A stretch of 64,000 bases of DNA, taken from positions 47,656,866 to 47,720,865 of the forward strand of contig CM019717.1 of assembly GCA_009760885.1 (NCBI GenBank), in the 5' to 3' direction. This document shows, in pieces, positions 11,340-22,577 of this stretch. Source of the stretch: Achatina immaculata. Taxonomy: Eukaryota > Mollusca > Gastropoda > Stylommatophora > Achatinidae. The notes beneath the pieces were generated by a model. That model saw only the letters and a program-made list of their open reading frames with translations, ran no database searches and had not been told where the DNA came from. How positions within the stretch are numbered: the stretch's first letter is position 1; each line of letters starts with the position of its first letter. Position numbers and translations under genes: made by a program.

Positions 11340-11545
11340 TAAGTTCTTCATTTAGTTATTTGTTTTTGTCTTATTTGTGCATGTAATCCTTGAAAAAGGC
11401 TCATGCCAAAATATCGGATGTTGTATGTTTTTCATTTATACATTCTCATACTTTCTATTTGTTTTCTTCTCACTTTACTCACTCCCTCTGCCACTTTGTA
11501 AAACTACACCATACACCTCTATCTACCTTTATTATTTAAATCCAG
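11340..11545 (+). mobile_element. Penelope-like element 3' fragment
   Basis: Matches the 3' end of the large Penelope-like element (23470-23665), including AAATATCGGATGTTGTATGT and the terminal CACCATACACCTCTATCTAC. Present in both duplication copies (B 56895-57090). It also holds a decayed hammerhead-like motif at 11386-11420. 5'-truncated, non-coding. Confidence 0.75.
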
Positions 11546-12364
11546 CCATTGCCTTTTCCTCTCTGGCTGTTATTTTTTTACATAAGAGGCTAGTCTCTTC
11601 AAAACTGAAGATCTGCTGCTTAGTGTAGCTACCATCTTTTTAATTTCTTCATGCTCTCTTACAAAAACTTCTGCAACAGCAGCATCCCCACCAACTGCTT
11701 CATCCTATGCTGCTTTATTCTGCAAGCTGGACCTATCCTTAAATCTACTGAACCAATCTCTGATAACTCCAAGGGCATCTTCTGCTGCACCTCCATTCTC
11801 AGCCTTAATTGTATTAAATAACACTTAAGCTTTTGTCCAAATGAGACTTTGGCTAAGGGGGATGTTGTGCCTAACTTGGTCTTGAATTCACAATTAAGTT
11901 TTTCCTTATCAGCAACTAGACTGTCCTGCTTTCTAATAACTTTAGTAAGCACTAGCATAGCACTTTTAATCTAATACTTTCACTATATTCTGAAATATTG
12001 TATTATTAGTAGGGCAAAGTACACCTAACTTATGACCTAGATGCCATTGTCTTTGATATATTTATGATGCTATATTATTGGTTAGGAAAAGGTTGAAGGC
12101 ATTACATGAAAAAACTTGAGTATGGACTAAGCAATGATGGACATAAAATGAAATATCAGCAACAAGAACAACATAATAATGACATAAGGCAGTGACACTT
12201 TAGTTACAAAAAGAATGAGCACAGAAGTTATATAATGGACTCACACACTGGCTAGTCAATGTTTTTTTTTTTCAGATATCTTGAGATAGGGTGTCCTTAC
12301 ACATGGACACTTGATGACAACGTGGACTTGTTAATGCTGGTGATATTATTAAATAAATATCTTC

Positions 12365-13250
12365 TCTCTCTCTGTGAACCTTTAGGTTCCCAAGGTACAT
12401 GAGGCTTATGCCAGGGTTTTACATAAATGCCTGCCTTTTTGCTTAAATATTTTGGACACATTAAACATCATGATAATTTAGAGAAGACTGTCATGGAAGG
12501 GTATATAATGAGAAAAAAGAAAGAGAGGAAGACCAAGGTGAAGACGGCTGCAAGACATCGTTGATAATCTGCAAATGGATGCATCAGCAGCAGCGTATCT
12601 TGCTTACAACCAAGAGGCTTACAGAAGAGCTGTTAGGGAGGCAAAGTTCCGCAAGGGACATGCATAAGACTGACTGACCCAAGTGAGCCCTCTGTTGTCA
12701 AGCATCCTCTCTGTTGTTCATCTCCAAGTCTCCTTTGGTCTACTCTTACTCCTGTTTTCCCTGAGGTGTCCATGTCAGTGCTACTTTTAGTGATGATTCA
12801 CCAATTATCCAGAGCACATGCCTCAACATTCGCTGACATTTTTCCTCAGTAATCAAAGTCAAAGACTTCATCTGCATTTCTGTTAATAAGGTGTTATTTC
12901 TTATGATACTTGGCCAAAATATTCATCTAATGCTACGTAAACATTTAGTATGGAAGGAATTCAGTTTATTTTCTATAATATTGATGGATTTCCAGCATTC
13001 ACTTTCATACAGCAGCATACTTAGGACATTACTCTTAAATATCCTGATTTTCATTTTCATGCTCAGCTTTTTGGATTTCCATATATTGTGTAGGACTGCA
13101 AAAGTCTGGTTTGCTCTAGATTGCCTGTGGTTGATGCCCTCTGCATTGCCTCCATCTTCTGGTACTCTACTGCCAAGATATACAAATCCCTTAATCTCTT
13201 CCACTATCTTATTATCTATTCTCAGTACTCTGCTGTTGCTCACATTAACA
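12365..13250 (-). pseudogene. LINE 3' fragment (family L-D), interrupted by an L-C fragment
   Basis: The minus strand from 13243 reads RIDNKIVEEIKGFVYLGS, then LSMLLYESECWKS and NKLNSFHTKCLR, the palm/thumb and C-terminal region of RTE-type reverse transcriptases. It continues to a (GA)-rich tail at 12365-12380. At about 12436-12678 a plus-strand L-C fragment interrupts it. The intact junction can be seen by comparison with 18231-18636. Copy B counterpart 57905-58790. Stops present; a fossil older than the duplication. Confidence 0.65.
12436..12678 (+). pseudogene. LINE 3' fragment (family L-C)
   Basis: Carries the degenerate C-terminal motif FGHIKHHDNLEKTVMEGYI, RKRGRP-like basic residues, and the end EAYRRAVREAKFRKGHA in shifted frames. 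The same terminal module appears at 15587-16228 (-), 36770-37085 (+), 58000-58215 (+), 61690-62140 (+) and 62719-63236 (-). Confidence 0.65.
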
Positions 13251-13361
13251 AATATCTTGAGAACAATAAGTTATTCTGGAACTGACAAATGAAATTTTTC
13301 TTGTCTCTGTATTGGAGGATTTATTTCTTTTCTTCTTTTGGAAGCAGTTATCAAGTATGCA

Positions 13362-13604
13362 GGAATAATTTTTTATAAATAGGAAGCTACGAGGCTTTGG
13401 TACTGTAAAGTATGAGAACACAATTTTGTAGGATCGACCTCGAAAAAATCGTAGACAAAGCACTTTAGTGTGACATGAGAGAAAGAAAAATCACAAGAGA
13501 ATTTCCCGGGATTCGAACACGGACTCCGGTAGGACGAGCAGCCGTCTAGTCACGAGAGAACAGCGTACTATCGACTTAGCCAACTAGCACAGTGCTAGTG
13601 ATAT
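13362..13604 (-). mobile_element. tRNA-derived SINE S1, full length, 243 bp
   Basis: Bounded by the 8-bp target-site duplication AGTATGCA at 13354-13361 and 13605-13612. The paralogous site in copy B (about 58876-58884) is empty. The minus strand starts with a tRNA-like head (TAGTTGGCTAAGTCG as box A, GTGTTCGAATCCCGG as box B), then a body with CTTTGTCTACGATTTTTTCG, and ends in a tail TATAAAAAATTATTCC. Other copies or pieces: 19330-19520, 60985-61185 (minus); 23950-24140, 62190-62335 (plus); fold-back derivative 42160-42331. Confidence 0.85.
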
Positions 13605-13974
13605 AGTATGCATGTGGGACTACACATTTTGATTTTATACATCTACATGCTATTTGCTGTAACATTAAGCCACTCTTATTTATGTCATTGTGAAACACGA
13701 ACAAAGGTGTGGAATATTACACAAATACATCAATGAATAAAATATGGCCCCAAAATTGCTTACATACACACACAAATAGCTCAGGCATGTTCAAATGAAT
13801 GCAGTCTTAAGCACAGTTTGGTGGTTCTCACACAGACATTCATACATAACACACACAACTGGTGATGCTGAGTGATACATAACATTTTCATGAGTGAAAT
13901 CTCGACCTACTCAACGTCTGTTTGCAAGGGATCTTGTTTATCCATCTATCACAGTCCTTGGTCAGTGATCAGCT

Positions 13975-14195
13975 GAGCAATCATGCAGGGCAGCAACAAA
14001 TTCTCTCCACCTTTCACGGTCTGCAGCCAGCCTTTGAATTGTGCCCCTGCTCTGCTGCATGCCATTCATTTTTACTTCTATAGTTCTTCACTTTATAGCC
14101 TTTGGTTGCCTCCTCTTTCTTTCTCCCTCGGGTGTCCATCGCATGGCTGTTTTTGCGACGTTGCTGGGATCTTGTTTATGGGTGTCAGCTACACT
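13975..14195 (-). pseudogene. LINE 3' fragment (family L-F)
   Basis: Minus-strand translation in two frames contains a DPSNVAKT-like block followed by MRWTPEG and a C-terminal HNSKAG / ERICC segment, equivalent to the relic at 3570-3760. Copy B has it at 59250-59460. Broken by frameshifts. The overlapping plus-strand frames are antisense. Confidence 0.5.
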
Positions 14196-14249
14196 CTCCT
14201 TTTCCCCCTCCTATGTTTTATTCACATCATAATCTATTCTCATGCCGTC

Positions 14250-15340
14250 ATTATATTAAAGACCGATTTTCAAGTCGTACGTCATGTCTAACAATTACCG
14301 TGCTGTTGCATAAACGGTTCCATAAACACAAACTTCTGTTCTTTGCTACCGATGAAGTGACGATCTTGTCATACCAGCATCAAGTCGGATGAAAAACGGA
14401 TTTATAGTGAATTGTTCTAATTCACAGATTCCATTACTATAACTAAAACATGTAGAGCCGTAATCAATTTTTAATTAGATAACAAGTTCTGTCTCATCCT
14501 GTTGTTTTTACTGCTACCTACTGTCGTGTAAGCAATTAACTTTCGACGCCTCTGCATACTTTCGGGATACAAAATAACGTTCACTGGCCACTTGTATAAT
14601 CTGTTGATAAACTATTCTACTACAGACTGAATGTCTCAATGATAGCAAGACTGAAGAAAAAGAAAACAAGTACGAGACAATAGATTACCTCCCACTAGAC
14701 AACGACAAGTGGTGCTCCACACGTCACTTGTCTGCAAGTGAGATCTTCTCTTCGAAAAAGCAAATAAAAGCCACATATAAACACACCCTCCCTCTCTGCG
14801 TGTGTTAGATTTTATCGGGTTACAATTCGGAGAGCAACTTTGTCATCATCATCATCTGCAATCTTCATATGAAGGTTGCCAATAACGAATATCCAGTTTC
14901 CTCAGTTTCTCGATTTAACAGTGTTCTCAGTCAGGCTGTATCATGCCCACTCGGCGTGTTTTATCTTCCTGTCTACATCTATGTGTATCTCTCGCTCTTT
15001 TTCATTCCACCTTTCCATCTAGCATGGTCTTCAGTATATTGTTGTCTTTTATGCGACCAGAGGATTTTGTTTTCTTGATTTAACTTCTCTGAGAAGTTCA
15101 CGTCACACTTACAGCTGTTCAAATAATTGTGAATTTTTGTTTTCACTTTCCATGACATACGGGCATGTTGGGGATATGGTGTTAGGACCGTATTTCCACG
15201 ATCTTCGGCGCATGAAAGTGTGATGTGGTCAATATCACGCCTGGCCGAATTTACCTTTCCATATTTCCCTGGTACCCATAGCCTCAGCAGTGGGATTTTT
15301 TTTTCTTTTACACACAAAGATCCCAGGGTCTACCTTTTTA
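14250..15340. other. Mostly non-coding; conserved GC-richer block at 14690-14860
   Basis: 14200-14850 aligns with 59490-60150. It includes a less AT-rich stretch with CpGs around 14690-14830, just before the A-specific material begins. This is a candidate location for the unseen 5' exon or promoter of NaGLT1, though nothing proves it. 14870-15340 is A-specific, with S3-like repeat sequence at 15170-15330. Confidence 0.35.
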
Positions 15341-15586
15341 CTTTTCCATGATATATAACCTACGTTCCTGTAGATCTACACTTCTACTGCATTTATCCTT
15401 CTCTCCGACATTTTTTCTTTATAGTTCAGGCTTCTGTTCCGTACAGAATAAATACACCTGCGCACCTCAGACTGTCGATATCCCCCCTCCCCTCTCAGTA
15501 TTCAGTCCTTGTGCTTCTTCTGTGTGTCTGAAGATGTTCTCTGTGTACTGGTTGAATAGACATGGAGACGTTAGGTCATTATTCAT

Positions 15587-16228
15587 TCATTCATTTGCAT
15601 GTCCCTTGCGGAACTTTGCCTCCCTAACAGCACTCCTGTAGGCCTCTCGGTTGTGAGCAAGATGGCCTGCTGCTGATGCATCCATTTGCAGATTATCAAC
15701 GATGTCTTGCAGCCATCTTCGCCGTAGTCTTCCTCTCTTTCTTTTTCCCATTATGTACCCTTCCAAGACGGTCTTCTCTAGAATTATCATGACGTTTAAT
15801 GTGTCCAAAATATTTAAGTTTTCCCTTTTAAATCCTCTTTACAAGCCTGCCTTCTTCAATATTAAGCTCTTGTACTATGGATATATTTGTTCTTTTTTGT
15901 GTCCATGTTCAAAGGCATTTATGTGTTTCTCAGCTGTTTTGTTAAGTGTCCAGGTCTCACGGACACAGGTTGCAATTAGAAAGATGCATGCCCTTAAATG
16001 TCTATCTGTTCCTCTCCACAGATTCTTTAGTTGTTTTACTTTCTGAAGAGCGATAGATGTCATCATTTTAAGTTCCCTCATTGTATCTCCATTATTAGTT
16101 AGTAGTGATCCAAAATATTCAAAACTCTTTACTTCTTCCAGTTTTTCCTCACTGATACATATTTCAGCTGTCTTGTTTGTTTTGTCAGTTGTCATCATTT
16201 TAGTTTTCTTCGCAACATTGCCTGCCAT
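15587..16228 (-). pseudogene. LINE reverse transcriptase C-terminal fragment (family L-C)
   Basis: The minus strand reads, with one frame change, from EEKLEEVKSFEYFGSLLTNN (palm/thumb), through RACIFLIATCVRETWTLNKT, AEKHINAFE, then GYIMGKRKRGRLRRRWLQDI and EAKFRKGHANE to the stop. The 3' end has an ATGAATGAAT tail on the minus strand (about 15580-15590). The 5' side is truncated at a MITE near 16210. Confidence 0.75.
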
Positions 16229-17095
16229 GGTCGATATAGTTAATATTTCCTGTTAGTCTAGTGCCTGCCATGGTCGTTATAGCGATTTTGTTTCGTTGCA
16301 ACATAAGACTATTAACAGGCCGAAGAAAAAGGGGCAGACCGCGTGAAGCTCTGAAGAGGACATTATTAAGAGAGGCCAAGTTAACAGGCATAAAATCCTT
16401 TGATGAGGTTGAAAGACTCGCCGAAGACAGGAAAAATTGGCAAACTACTTTACGAGCCCTATGTGACGTTTAACGGCACGGGAAGGATATAAGATATAAG
16501 ATAAGATAAGACTATTGGAAAACTTTTTATTGTACACGATCTATCTGCGCATGTCTGGTGACCTTTCATAGTTCAATCAAAAGCGTTGCTAACAACCGAA
16601 TGAAATCGATGAATTAACGGAGAAATTTCAGTATTTATTGTGATTTCGGAGGCATAGGGACATGTTACTGAATGTACCCCAAGTACATCTAGACCTATTA
16701 AATGAACTGGATAAATAGTTAGAAGGTTATTTCAGACATTATTTTAGTGAGAATGCCACCACACGATGAGATCGGACGAAAATTTTTTAAAAATCTGGAA
16801 ATCGCCGATGGTAAACATTGTACATCTAGGCATCGCCAACACAATTATCAGCTAAAATGATCACACTACTTCTTTTTTCTTAAAAAAACTCTTCATTAAG
16901 AAATCTTCTTACATTTACAACTATTTCATGCATAATATGTATACTTTTAAAGTGGAAATACTTTGTACATTCAGTTTTACAACTATACCCTATATACATA
17001 TCAAGACCCGCGCTTTTTGTGTGGCACGGACGGGAATGTCCGTGTTTTTTCTTTGGCACGGGAAGAGGTTTTGCTCTTTACTATTCTTACGGACT
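16213..17095 (+). mobile_element. piggyBac-like MITE (type 1), interrupted
   Basis: Matches the outer MITE at 39995-41376 along its length, from GTTAGTCTAGTGCCTGCCAT to TGGCACGGGAAGAG. The left terminal repeat is eroded. A LINE 3' fragment is inserted at 16314-16505. No transposase is encoded, so it is non-autonomous. Confidence 0.65.
16314..16505 (+). pseudogene. LINE 3' end (family L-H), 192 bp
   Basis: An 11-bp target-site duplication ATAAGACTATT lies at 16303-16313 and 16506-16516. The uninterrupted sequence survives in the MITE at about 40085. Encodes RRKRGRPREALKRTLL and EDRKNWQTTLRALCDV then stop, a LINE C-terminus, followed by a (ATAAG)n tail. 5'-truncated, but the short frame is intact. 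Confidence 0.75.
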
Positions 17096-17109
17096 GACAT
17101 AATTAGTTT

Positions 17110-18060
17110 TTCCATTCATTTTTGTGTTATGGACAGTAATACTGTGTCATCAGCATATCTAATCTCTGGTATTTCATAACCTCCAAATGTTATGACATCG
17201 TAATGTTCTTTGTCTACATCTTCTCTAACATTCCTCATTATATTTTCAGTATACACGCTTCCCGTGCCGTTGGTCGCTATATCGACCTTTCCGGTTTCCC
17301 GATTTGTGTCAATGGTCGATAAAGCGACTCTTGGTTTGTTTTATTAACACAACCGGTGTAACATTTAGATTGTACATATTTCGTTTGTGTTTCCGGTGAC
17401 ACTTTTCAAAATGGTGAAAGAGTGCTTAGTTACGAGCAATGCCGACCGAGAAAAAGGAAGAGAAACACTTAAATTTTTCAAATTTTAATGATGTAGATAG
17501 GGGTATGGATATGGCCTGTGACCACCCCACTGCTCTTGAATGTGTCCCAAGTAGATCTAGACATATTAGACGACTGGAGAAATAGTTAGGAGGTTATTTC
17601 AGACATTAATTTATCGAGAAAGCAACATAGAATCACAATACGAGATCGACAAGTGGATCTAGACATCTCAGATGGTAAGTAGTGTAGATCTAGACCTAGC
17701 CGATGGTGAGCTGGGCAAAGTCATTGTCTAAAACATCACATTACTTCTTTTTTCCTAAAAAAAACTCTGCATTTATGAAATTTTCATACATTTAGTTATA
17801 CTTTGAAACATAATAAGTACACGGAAGTACATGGAAATACTGTTTCCATTCCATTTTACAACTATACCCCCTATACAGCTCAAGACCCGCGGTTTTATTC
17901 CGTCACCCAGCTGAACGTCCGCGTTTCTTCCTCTGGCACAGGAAGAGTTATATAAGTAAGGCGACAATATGCATCCCTTACGGACCCATTTTAGGTCATC
18001 AACTCTATGTAAATCCATAACTACTCTAGTCTTCACTTCATAATATACTTCAATGAGTGA
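17110..18060 (-). pseudogene. RTE-type reverse transcriptase fragment split by a MITE
   Basis: The minus strand at 18036-17960 encodes VVMDLHRVDD...VRKGCILSPYL. At 17255-17110 it continues as TENIMRNVRED then EIRYADDTVL (YADD at 17145-17156). The two halves are separated by the MITE at about 17254-17950. The frame is broken by substitutions. The order GCILSP then YADD is the normal RT order, so this is one fragment with an insertion. Confidence 0.7.
17254..17950 (+). mobile_element. piggyBac-like MITE (type 2)
   Basis: About 700 bp, with terminal sequences CGCTTCCCGTGCC and GGCACAGGAAGAG as imperfect inverted repeats. The interior matches, in reverse, the nested MITE at 40378-41078. It sits inside a reverse transcriptase fragment with a TATA at each border rather than a clean TTAA. 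No coding capacity. Confidence 0.65.
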
Positions 18061-18230
18061 TGATCCCAGTTCTGTATTGATTTACAAGTACTTTTCTATT
18101 CTCAGCATGACGTTTGCTCCAGAACTACCATGTTTAACTCCCAACCCTTCACCTTAGTAACAAACGAGTAATTATTGTATGAGTATATAAAACTAAGTAC
18201 ATGAATCTACTGCAGTAAAGCTGTGATAAT

Positions 18231-18636
18231 CTCTCTCTCTCTGAACCTTAAGTGCCCAGGGCACATGGGGCTTCCGCAAGGGTTTTCCACAAATGCCTGT
18301 CTTTCGCCTTTTTTTCTGCTCTTGCCCAGGTGAGCCCTCTATTGCTCAACATCCTTTCTGTTGTTCTTCTCCATGTCTCTTTTGGTCTACCCTTACTTCT
18401 GTTCCCCTGTGGTGTCCATCTTAGTGCTATTTTTGGTAGTGAGTTGTCAGTCATTCTGAGCACATGTCCCAACCATCGCCAGCGTCTTTCCTCAATAATT
18501 GTTGTCAGTGGTTTCATCTGCATTTCTGCCAATAAGATGTTATTTCTTATGGTGTTTGGCCAAAATATTTTTTTAATTCTACGTAAACATTTAGTCTGGA
18601 AAGAATTCAACTTGTTTTCTATGGTTTTGGTGATTT
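18231..18636 (-). pseudogene. LINE 3' end (family L-D), 406 bp
   Basis: A 15-bp target-site duplication TAAAGCTGTGATAAT lies at 18216-18230 and 18637-18651, and copy B has the empty site near 60190. The minus strand encodes NKLNSFQTKCLRRIKKI, RRWRWLGHVLRMTDNSLPKI, ALRWTPQGNRSKGRPKETWR and AEKKAKDRHLWKTLAEAPC then a stop, the C-terminus of RTE-type LINE proteins, with a (GA)n tail. 5'-truncated. The reading frame is uninterrupted over about 130 codons, suggesting a young insertion. Confidence 0.85.
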
Positions 18637-18689
18637 TAAAGCTGTGATAATAAAATGTGTAAATTAGGAAAAAAGTAGGAAGAGGTTTA

Positions 18690-18752
18690 TTAATTACGAG
18701 CACACAGCTGTGATGTTTCGGTTTGAACCTTAATCATACAAAAACACACATG

Positions 18753-18827
<75 letters not shown>

Positions 18828-18936
18828 AAATAAAAATTCACATGAATGCTATGTAAAAAAAAATGAATAAAAAAATAGAATAAAATAGTTTTCTTATGTT
18901 TTTGTTAAACATAGCATTCATGTGAATTTATATTTT

Positions 18937-18992
<56 letters not shown>

Positions 18993-19000
18993 AAATAAAC
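18690..19000. repeat. Fold-back microsatellite block with (GA)n and (CT)n arms
   Basis: A near-perfect inverted repeat (AATTCACATGAATGCTATG at about 18834-18852 against its complement at about 18909-18927) is flanked outside by a (GA)n run at 18753-18821 and a (CT)n run at 18939-18988, so the whole block can fold into a long hairpin. Copy B (60290-60580) keeps the core arms, but its left run is short and its right run is (CTAT)n. The minus strand at 18709-18740 carries a hammerhead-like core. Confidence 0.75.
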
Positions 19001-19329
19001 GCACACACATAAAATGTGGAATTGGCGAGAACTAAAGCAACAGCAATAGTAAAAACCACTTAGCTCCTGACACTACCAAACAGTGTGCACTTTATATGCC
19101 GCAGGCAGTTTGATTTCCAGTGTCCAGTGTGTAGTAATGTGGCCTAATGTTTTGTCACACCGTTCTTCTTCAAGATGTCGTTTGCTTCCTTTGTCCATTT
19201 TTTTTCTAGGACCTTCTCTTTATCGGGTTCCTTGCATGTTTTATGTATTTGTTGCTGGATGACTAGAAGTCATTCTTATCCGAAGGCCTCATATCGGTTG
19301 TCACTTTTAGCTTACAGTAAAGCAAGAGA

Positions 19330-19520
19330 AAACAATTTTGTAGGATTAGACCTCGGGAAAAAAATCGTAGACAAAGAGCTTTAGTGAGACGTGAGAGAAA
19401 GAAAAATCAGAAGAGAATTACACGTGATTCGAACCACGAATTTCGGTAGGACGAGCAGCTGTGTAACTACAAGAGAACAGTGTACTAACGAATTGTGCTA
19501 TCTTGCACCTCTAGAAAAAA
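19330..19520 (-). mobile_element. SINE S1 copy
   Basis: Minus-strand tRNA-like head with box B (GTGGTTCGAATCACG) and the S1 body. Shared with copy B at 60985-61185, so inserted before the duplication. More diverged than the copy at 13362-13604. Confidence 0.7.
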
Positions 19521-19631
19521 AAAAAGTGTTTGAAAACGAAGTCATTATCATCTGTTCAGTCGACACGAGAATCGTCACACCCGGAAAGAAACGAAGTCAT
19601 GACACAGAAATTTCGTAGCATAGATTCAGTT

Positions 19632-20296
19632 TCTTCTCCTTCCAGCGTACTTATATTAACACTTCCGGTTTGTCAGGTTTCGGCAACGTCCTTATAAGTA
19701 CACTAGCTTTGTTTCATTAGAAAACAGGTTTACTTTTTTTTTTTTTTAAACAGTTTAATGCGTATGTCTAGTGACCCATGTCACCATTTTGAACGCGTTC
19801 TTCATAACAGGGGTCAAATGTTTCGATCGGACGAAAAAATATCAATGTTTGTGTGACTTCGGAGGCAAAAATGTCCCCTCCACGACTAAATCACTGTTCG
19901 TGAATGTACTCCAAGTAGTTCTAGACTATTAGATGGACTGGAGAATTAGCTAGAAGATTATTTCGGACATTATTTACTGAGTATTATGCCACATAACATC
20001 ACACGACGAGATCGGATACATACAAGTCGATCTACACATCGCGATGGTATTTTGTGTAGATCTAGACATCGCCGATGGTAAGTAGTAAAGAATTATCAGC
20101 TAAAATCATTACACTACATCTTTAAAAAAAACTCTTCATTTATGAAATCGTCTTACATTTACAACTATTTCAATGCATAATACGTATAATTTTAACGCGG
20201 AAATAATTCATTACATTCACTCTATACATGTCAAGACCCGCGCTTTTTGTCTGGCACAGGCGTGAACGTCTGCGTTTTCCCCTCTGGCAGGGAAAG
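19632..20296 (+). mobile_element. piggyBac-like MITE (type 3)
   Basis: Shares blocks with types 1 and 2 (CAAGTAGTTCTAGACTATTA, GCCGATGGTAAGTAGT, AAGACCCGCGCTTTTTGTCT). Terminal sequences resemble inverted repeats (CTTCTCCTTCCAG and CTGGCAGGGAAAGAA). Absent from copy B between 61280 and 61290. Borders are approximate. Confidence 0.5.
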
Positions 20297-21189
20297 AACT
20301 CTAGCAGGTACCAACTTTAGACAAACATGCACACATTTTTCTTCATCCTACGTCTCATTTAACTGGTTTGTCTGCGATTTTTTTCCCACAAAACTTTGTT
20401 CTTTTACTTTAAAGGGGATGGCGACTGCAGTAAAACTGGTTTAAATAAATAAGGTAGATAGAGGTGTATGGTGCAGTTTTACAAAGTGAAGGAGGGAGTA
20501 AGGTGAGGGAAAAAAACGAATAGAGAGTATGAGAATGTATAAATGAAAAACATACAACATCCGATATTTCGGCGTGAGCCTTATTTGAGGATACATACAC
20601 AACGAGACAAAAACACGAAAACTTATCTGAATATGTCTTCCTCCAAATCGAAAACAGAAATGTGTGTAGTAGAAGGGAGAAGGAAAGACCACACTACCTC
20701 CAACAAAAGATGGCCGATAGAGCCAATCGTAAAGAAGAGGTGGAGAGAGAGAGGAGGAGAACAAGTGAGAGAAAGGGGTGGGGGAAGGCAGTAGAAACAT
20801 AATAGCCGCTAGAGGTGTCGGGGGGGGGGGAGAGGGGAGGGAAAAGGGGACGCGGAGAGATAATGAATGAAGAACATAAACACCTGCAGGGAGAAAATGT
20901 GAAACTGGTGAATAGGACAAGACCCTAAAGACACCAATATGTTGGCAGAGAAGAAAGTAGGGTGGTGGTAGGGAAGGGTAGCATAGAGAAAGAAAGTAGA
21001 GTTTTTTTAAAAAGTGGAAAAATAAAGAAGTTACAGAAAGCTGAAGACATTGTTAATTCCAGTTGGGTGAAGACAGCCAGTCTGGAAAATAAGGCTCTGT
21101 TATAGGACCCTCCGAGATCGTACATCAGCAGAACAAGAGCGGATCACACTAACAGAAATATCCTGTTTACCCCTGTGGTTGCTAAAGCA

Positions 21190-22556
21190 AAAATATTTAG
21201 CCACAGGCCCTCTTAGAAATATCATTGAGATGCTGGCGAAATCGATCTCCTAATCGTAAGCCAGTCTCCCCTATGTACTTCAAACCGCAACGTTTGCACA
21301 TGATAGCATAAATAACATTATGTGAAGTACAAGTGAAACCCTCCTGAACTGATAACGTGGACTTAGGGAAGGAGATCTGGCTATCCTCGACAACAAACGG
21401 ACAAGTATTACATCTACGGCGTCCGCAACGTCTGGTACCATAAGAAGTGTCATCTGTCTTAAGATGACTACGAATTAAAAGGTCCCTGAGGTTCTTGTCC
21501 CGACTGTAGGCCACCAATGGGGGTTCTCCAAAAAGTTCACGTGTCTCAGGCTCGGTCTGGAGGAGATGGAGATGGCGAAACAGTATGTTTTTAACTGCCA
21601 AGCTATAAGGGTAGTACGTGAGTACTAGTTTCACTCTGTCCGAGCTACAGTGCGGTTTAGGGGTGAGGGCTTGTTGCCGCGATATATGGCTAATGCGGTT
21701 CCAAGATGACGAGAGAACGTGTTCTGGATAGGCATGTTGACGGAAGAAATCTAGCATTTTCTGGCCTTGATCCTGGAAATCCAAATCCTCCTTACACAAA
21801 CGTCGCAACCTAAGAAGCTGGGAAAAGGGAATAGAGTCCTTACACGATCTGGGATGGGAGGAAGAGTACAGGAGGTAGCTGTGAGAGTCTGTAGGTTTAT
21901 AGTGGATAGAAGTAGTAAGCCCAGAAGGGCCGATAGTGACGGCAATGTCAAGAAAGTTAGCGGAAGTAGCAGAGATATGGGAAGTGAAAGAAATGACAGG
22001 ATTGTGCTCCTTAACAAAACTGATAAAGTTGTTAATGTCTTCCTCTGGCATTGATGTGACCCCAATGCCGTAATCTATGTAGCGTCTATAGAAGGCGGAA
22101 AAGGGCCTCTAAAGGCTCTCAGAACCTTGTGTTCGAAGTGGCCCATGAACAGACACGCGTAGCTGGGGCCCATCTTGGTACCCATGGCTACACCACTAAT
22201 CTGGTCGAAGTAAAGGCCATTGAATTCAAAAGAATTGAGTTGGAGGACAAGTTGTGTAAGGCGCAGAATAGTAGACGTAGGAATAGAGGGACTGCATCTT
22301 TTGTTCAGAAAGAACTTGACGGCCTGAAGTCCCTAATCATGCGGGATGGATGTGTATAAGGATACTAAATCAAGGGTGAAGATACGGTAGGTGTGACTAG
22401 GCAGGAGTGTAAGGGTCTCAAAAGCAATGAGAGTATGATTGGTGTCCTTAAGATAAGTGGGAAGACTAGTGACCCGAGGCTGAAAAATGCTGTCAAGAAA
22501 GTCAGAGATTTGTTCCGTGGGGCAGTAACAAGCAGACACTATGGGCCTTACTGGGT
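21190..22556 (-). pseudogene. Penelope-like reverse transcriptase / GIY-YIG endonuclease, broken
   Basis: The minus strand begins 5'-truncated at about 22556. Motifs in order: DLVSLYTSIPHD (22339-22372), ISGVAMGTKMGPSYA (about 22150-22200), RRYIDYG (about 22068-22087), a CxxxxC..C zinc-like knuckle RRCGRRRCNTCPF (about 21405-21440), and the GIY-YIG core YIGETGLRLGDRFRQHL (about 21230-21290). The RT box has YIDY where YIDD is expected, so the second catalytic Asp (22070-22072) is lost. A frameshift or stop lies between 22333 and 22065, and the C-terminus is cut short by a frameshift near 21200. Confidence 0.85.
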
Positions 22557-22577
22557 TGCCTGGTTTGTGAATCTTTT

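Noticed and set aside
11659..11958. Small conserved protein of about 99 residues, open in both duplication copies (B 57206-57499)
   Set aside because: By hand count about 17 base differences across the region give about 11 replacements, as expected without selection. No recognisable domain, and it lies next to transposon debris.
12891..13292. Plus-strand 133-residue hydrophobic frame, and similar ones at 14041-14392, 24220-24585 and 35543-35911
   Set aside because: All are antisense shadows of LINE reverse transcriptase fragments on the minus strand.
13505..13600. tRNA gene
   Set aside because: Box A and box B are present, but no cloverleaf with acceptor pairing is evident. The sequence continues into a SINE body bounded by a target-site duplication.
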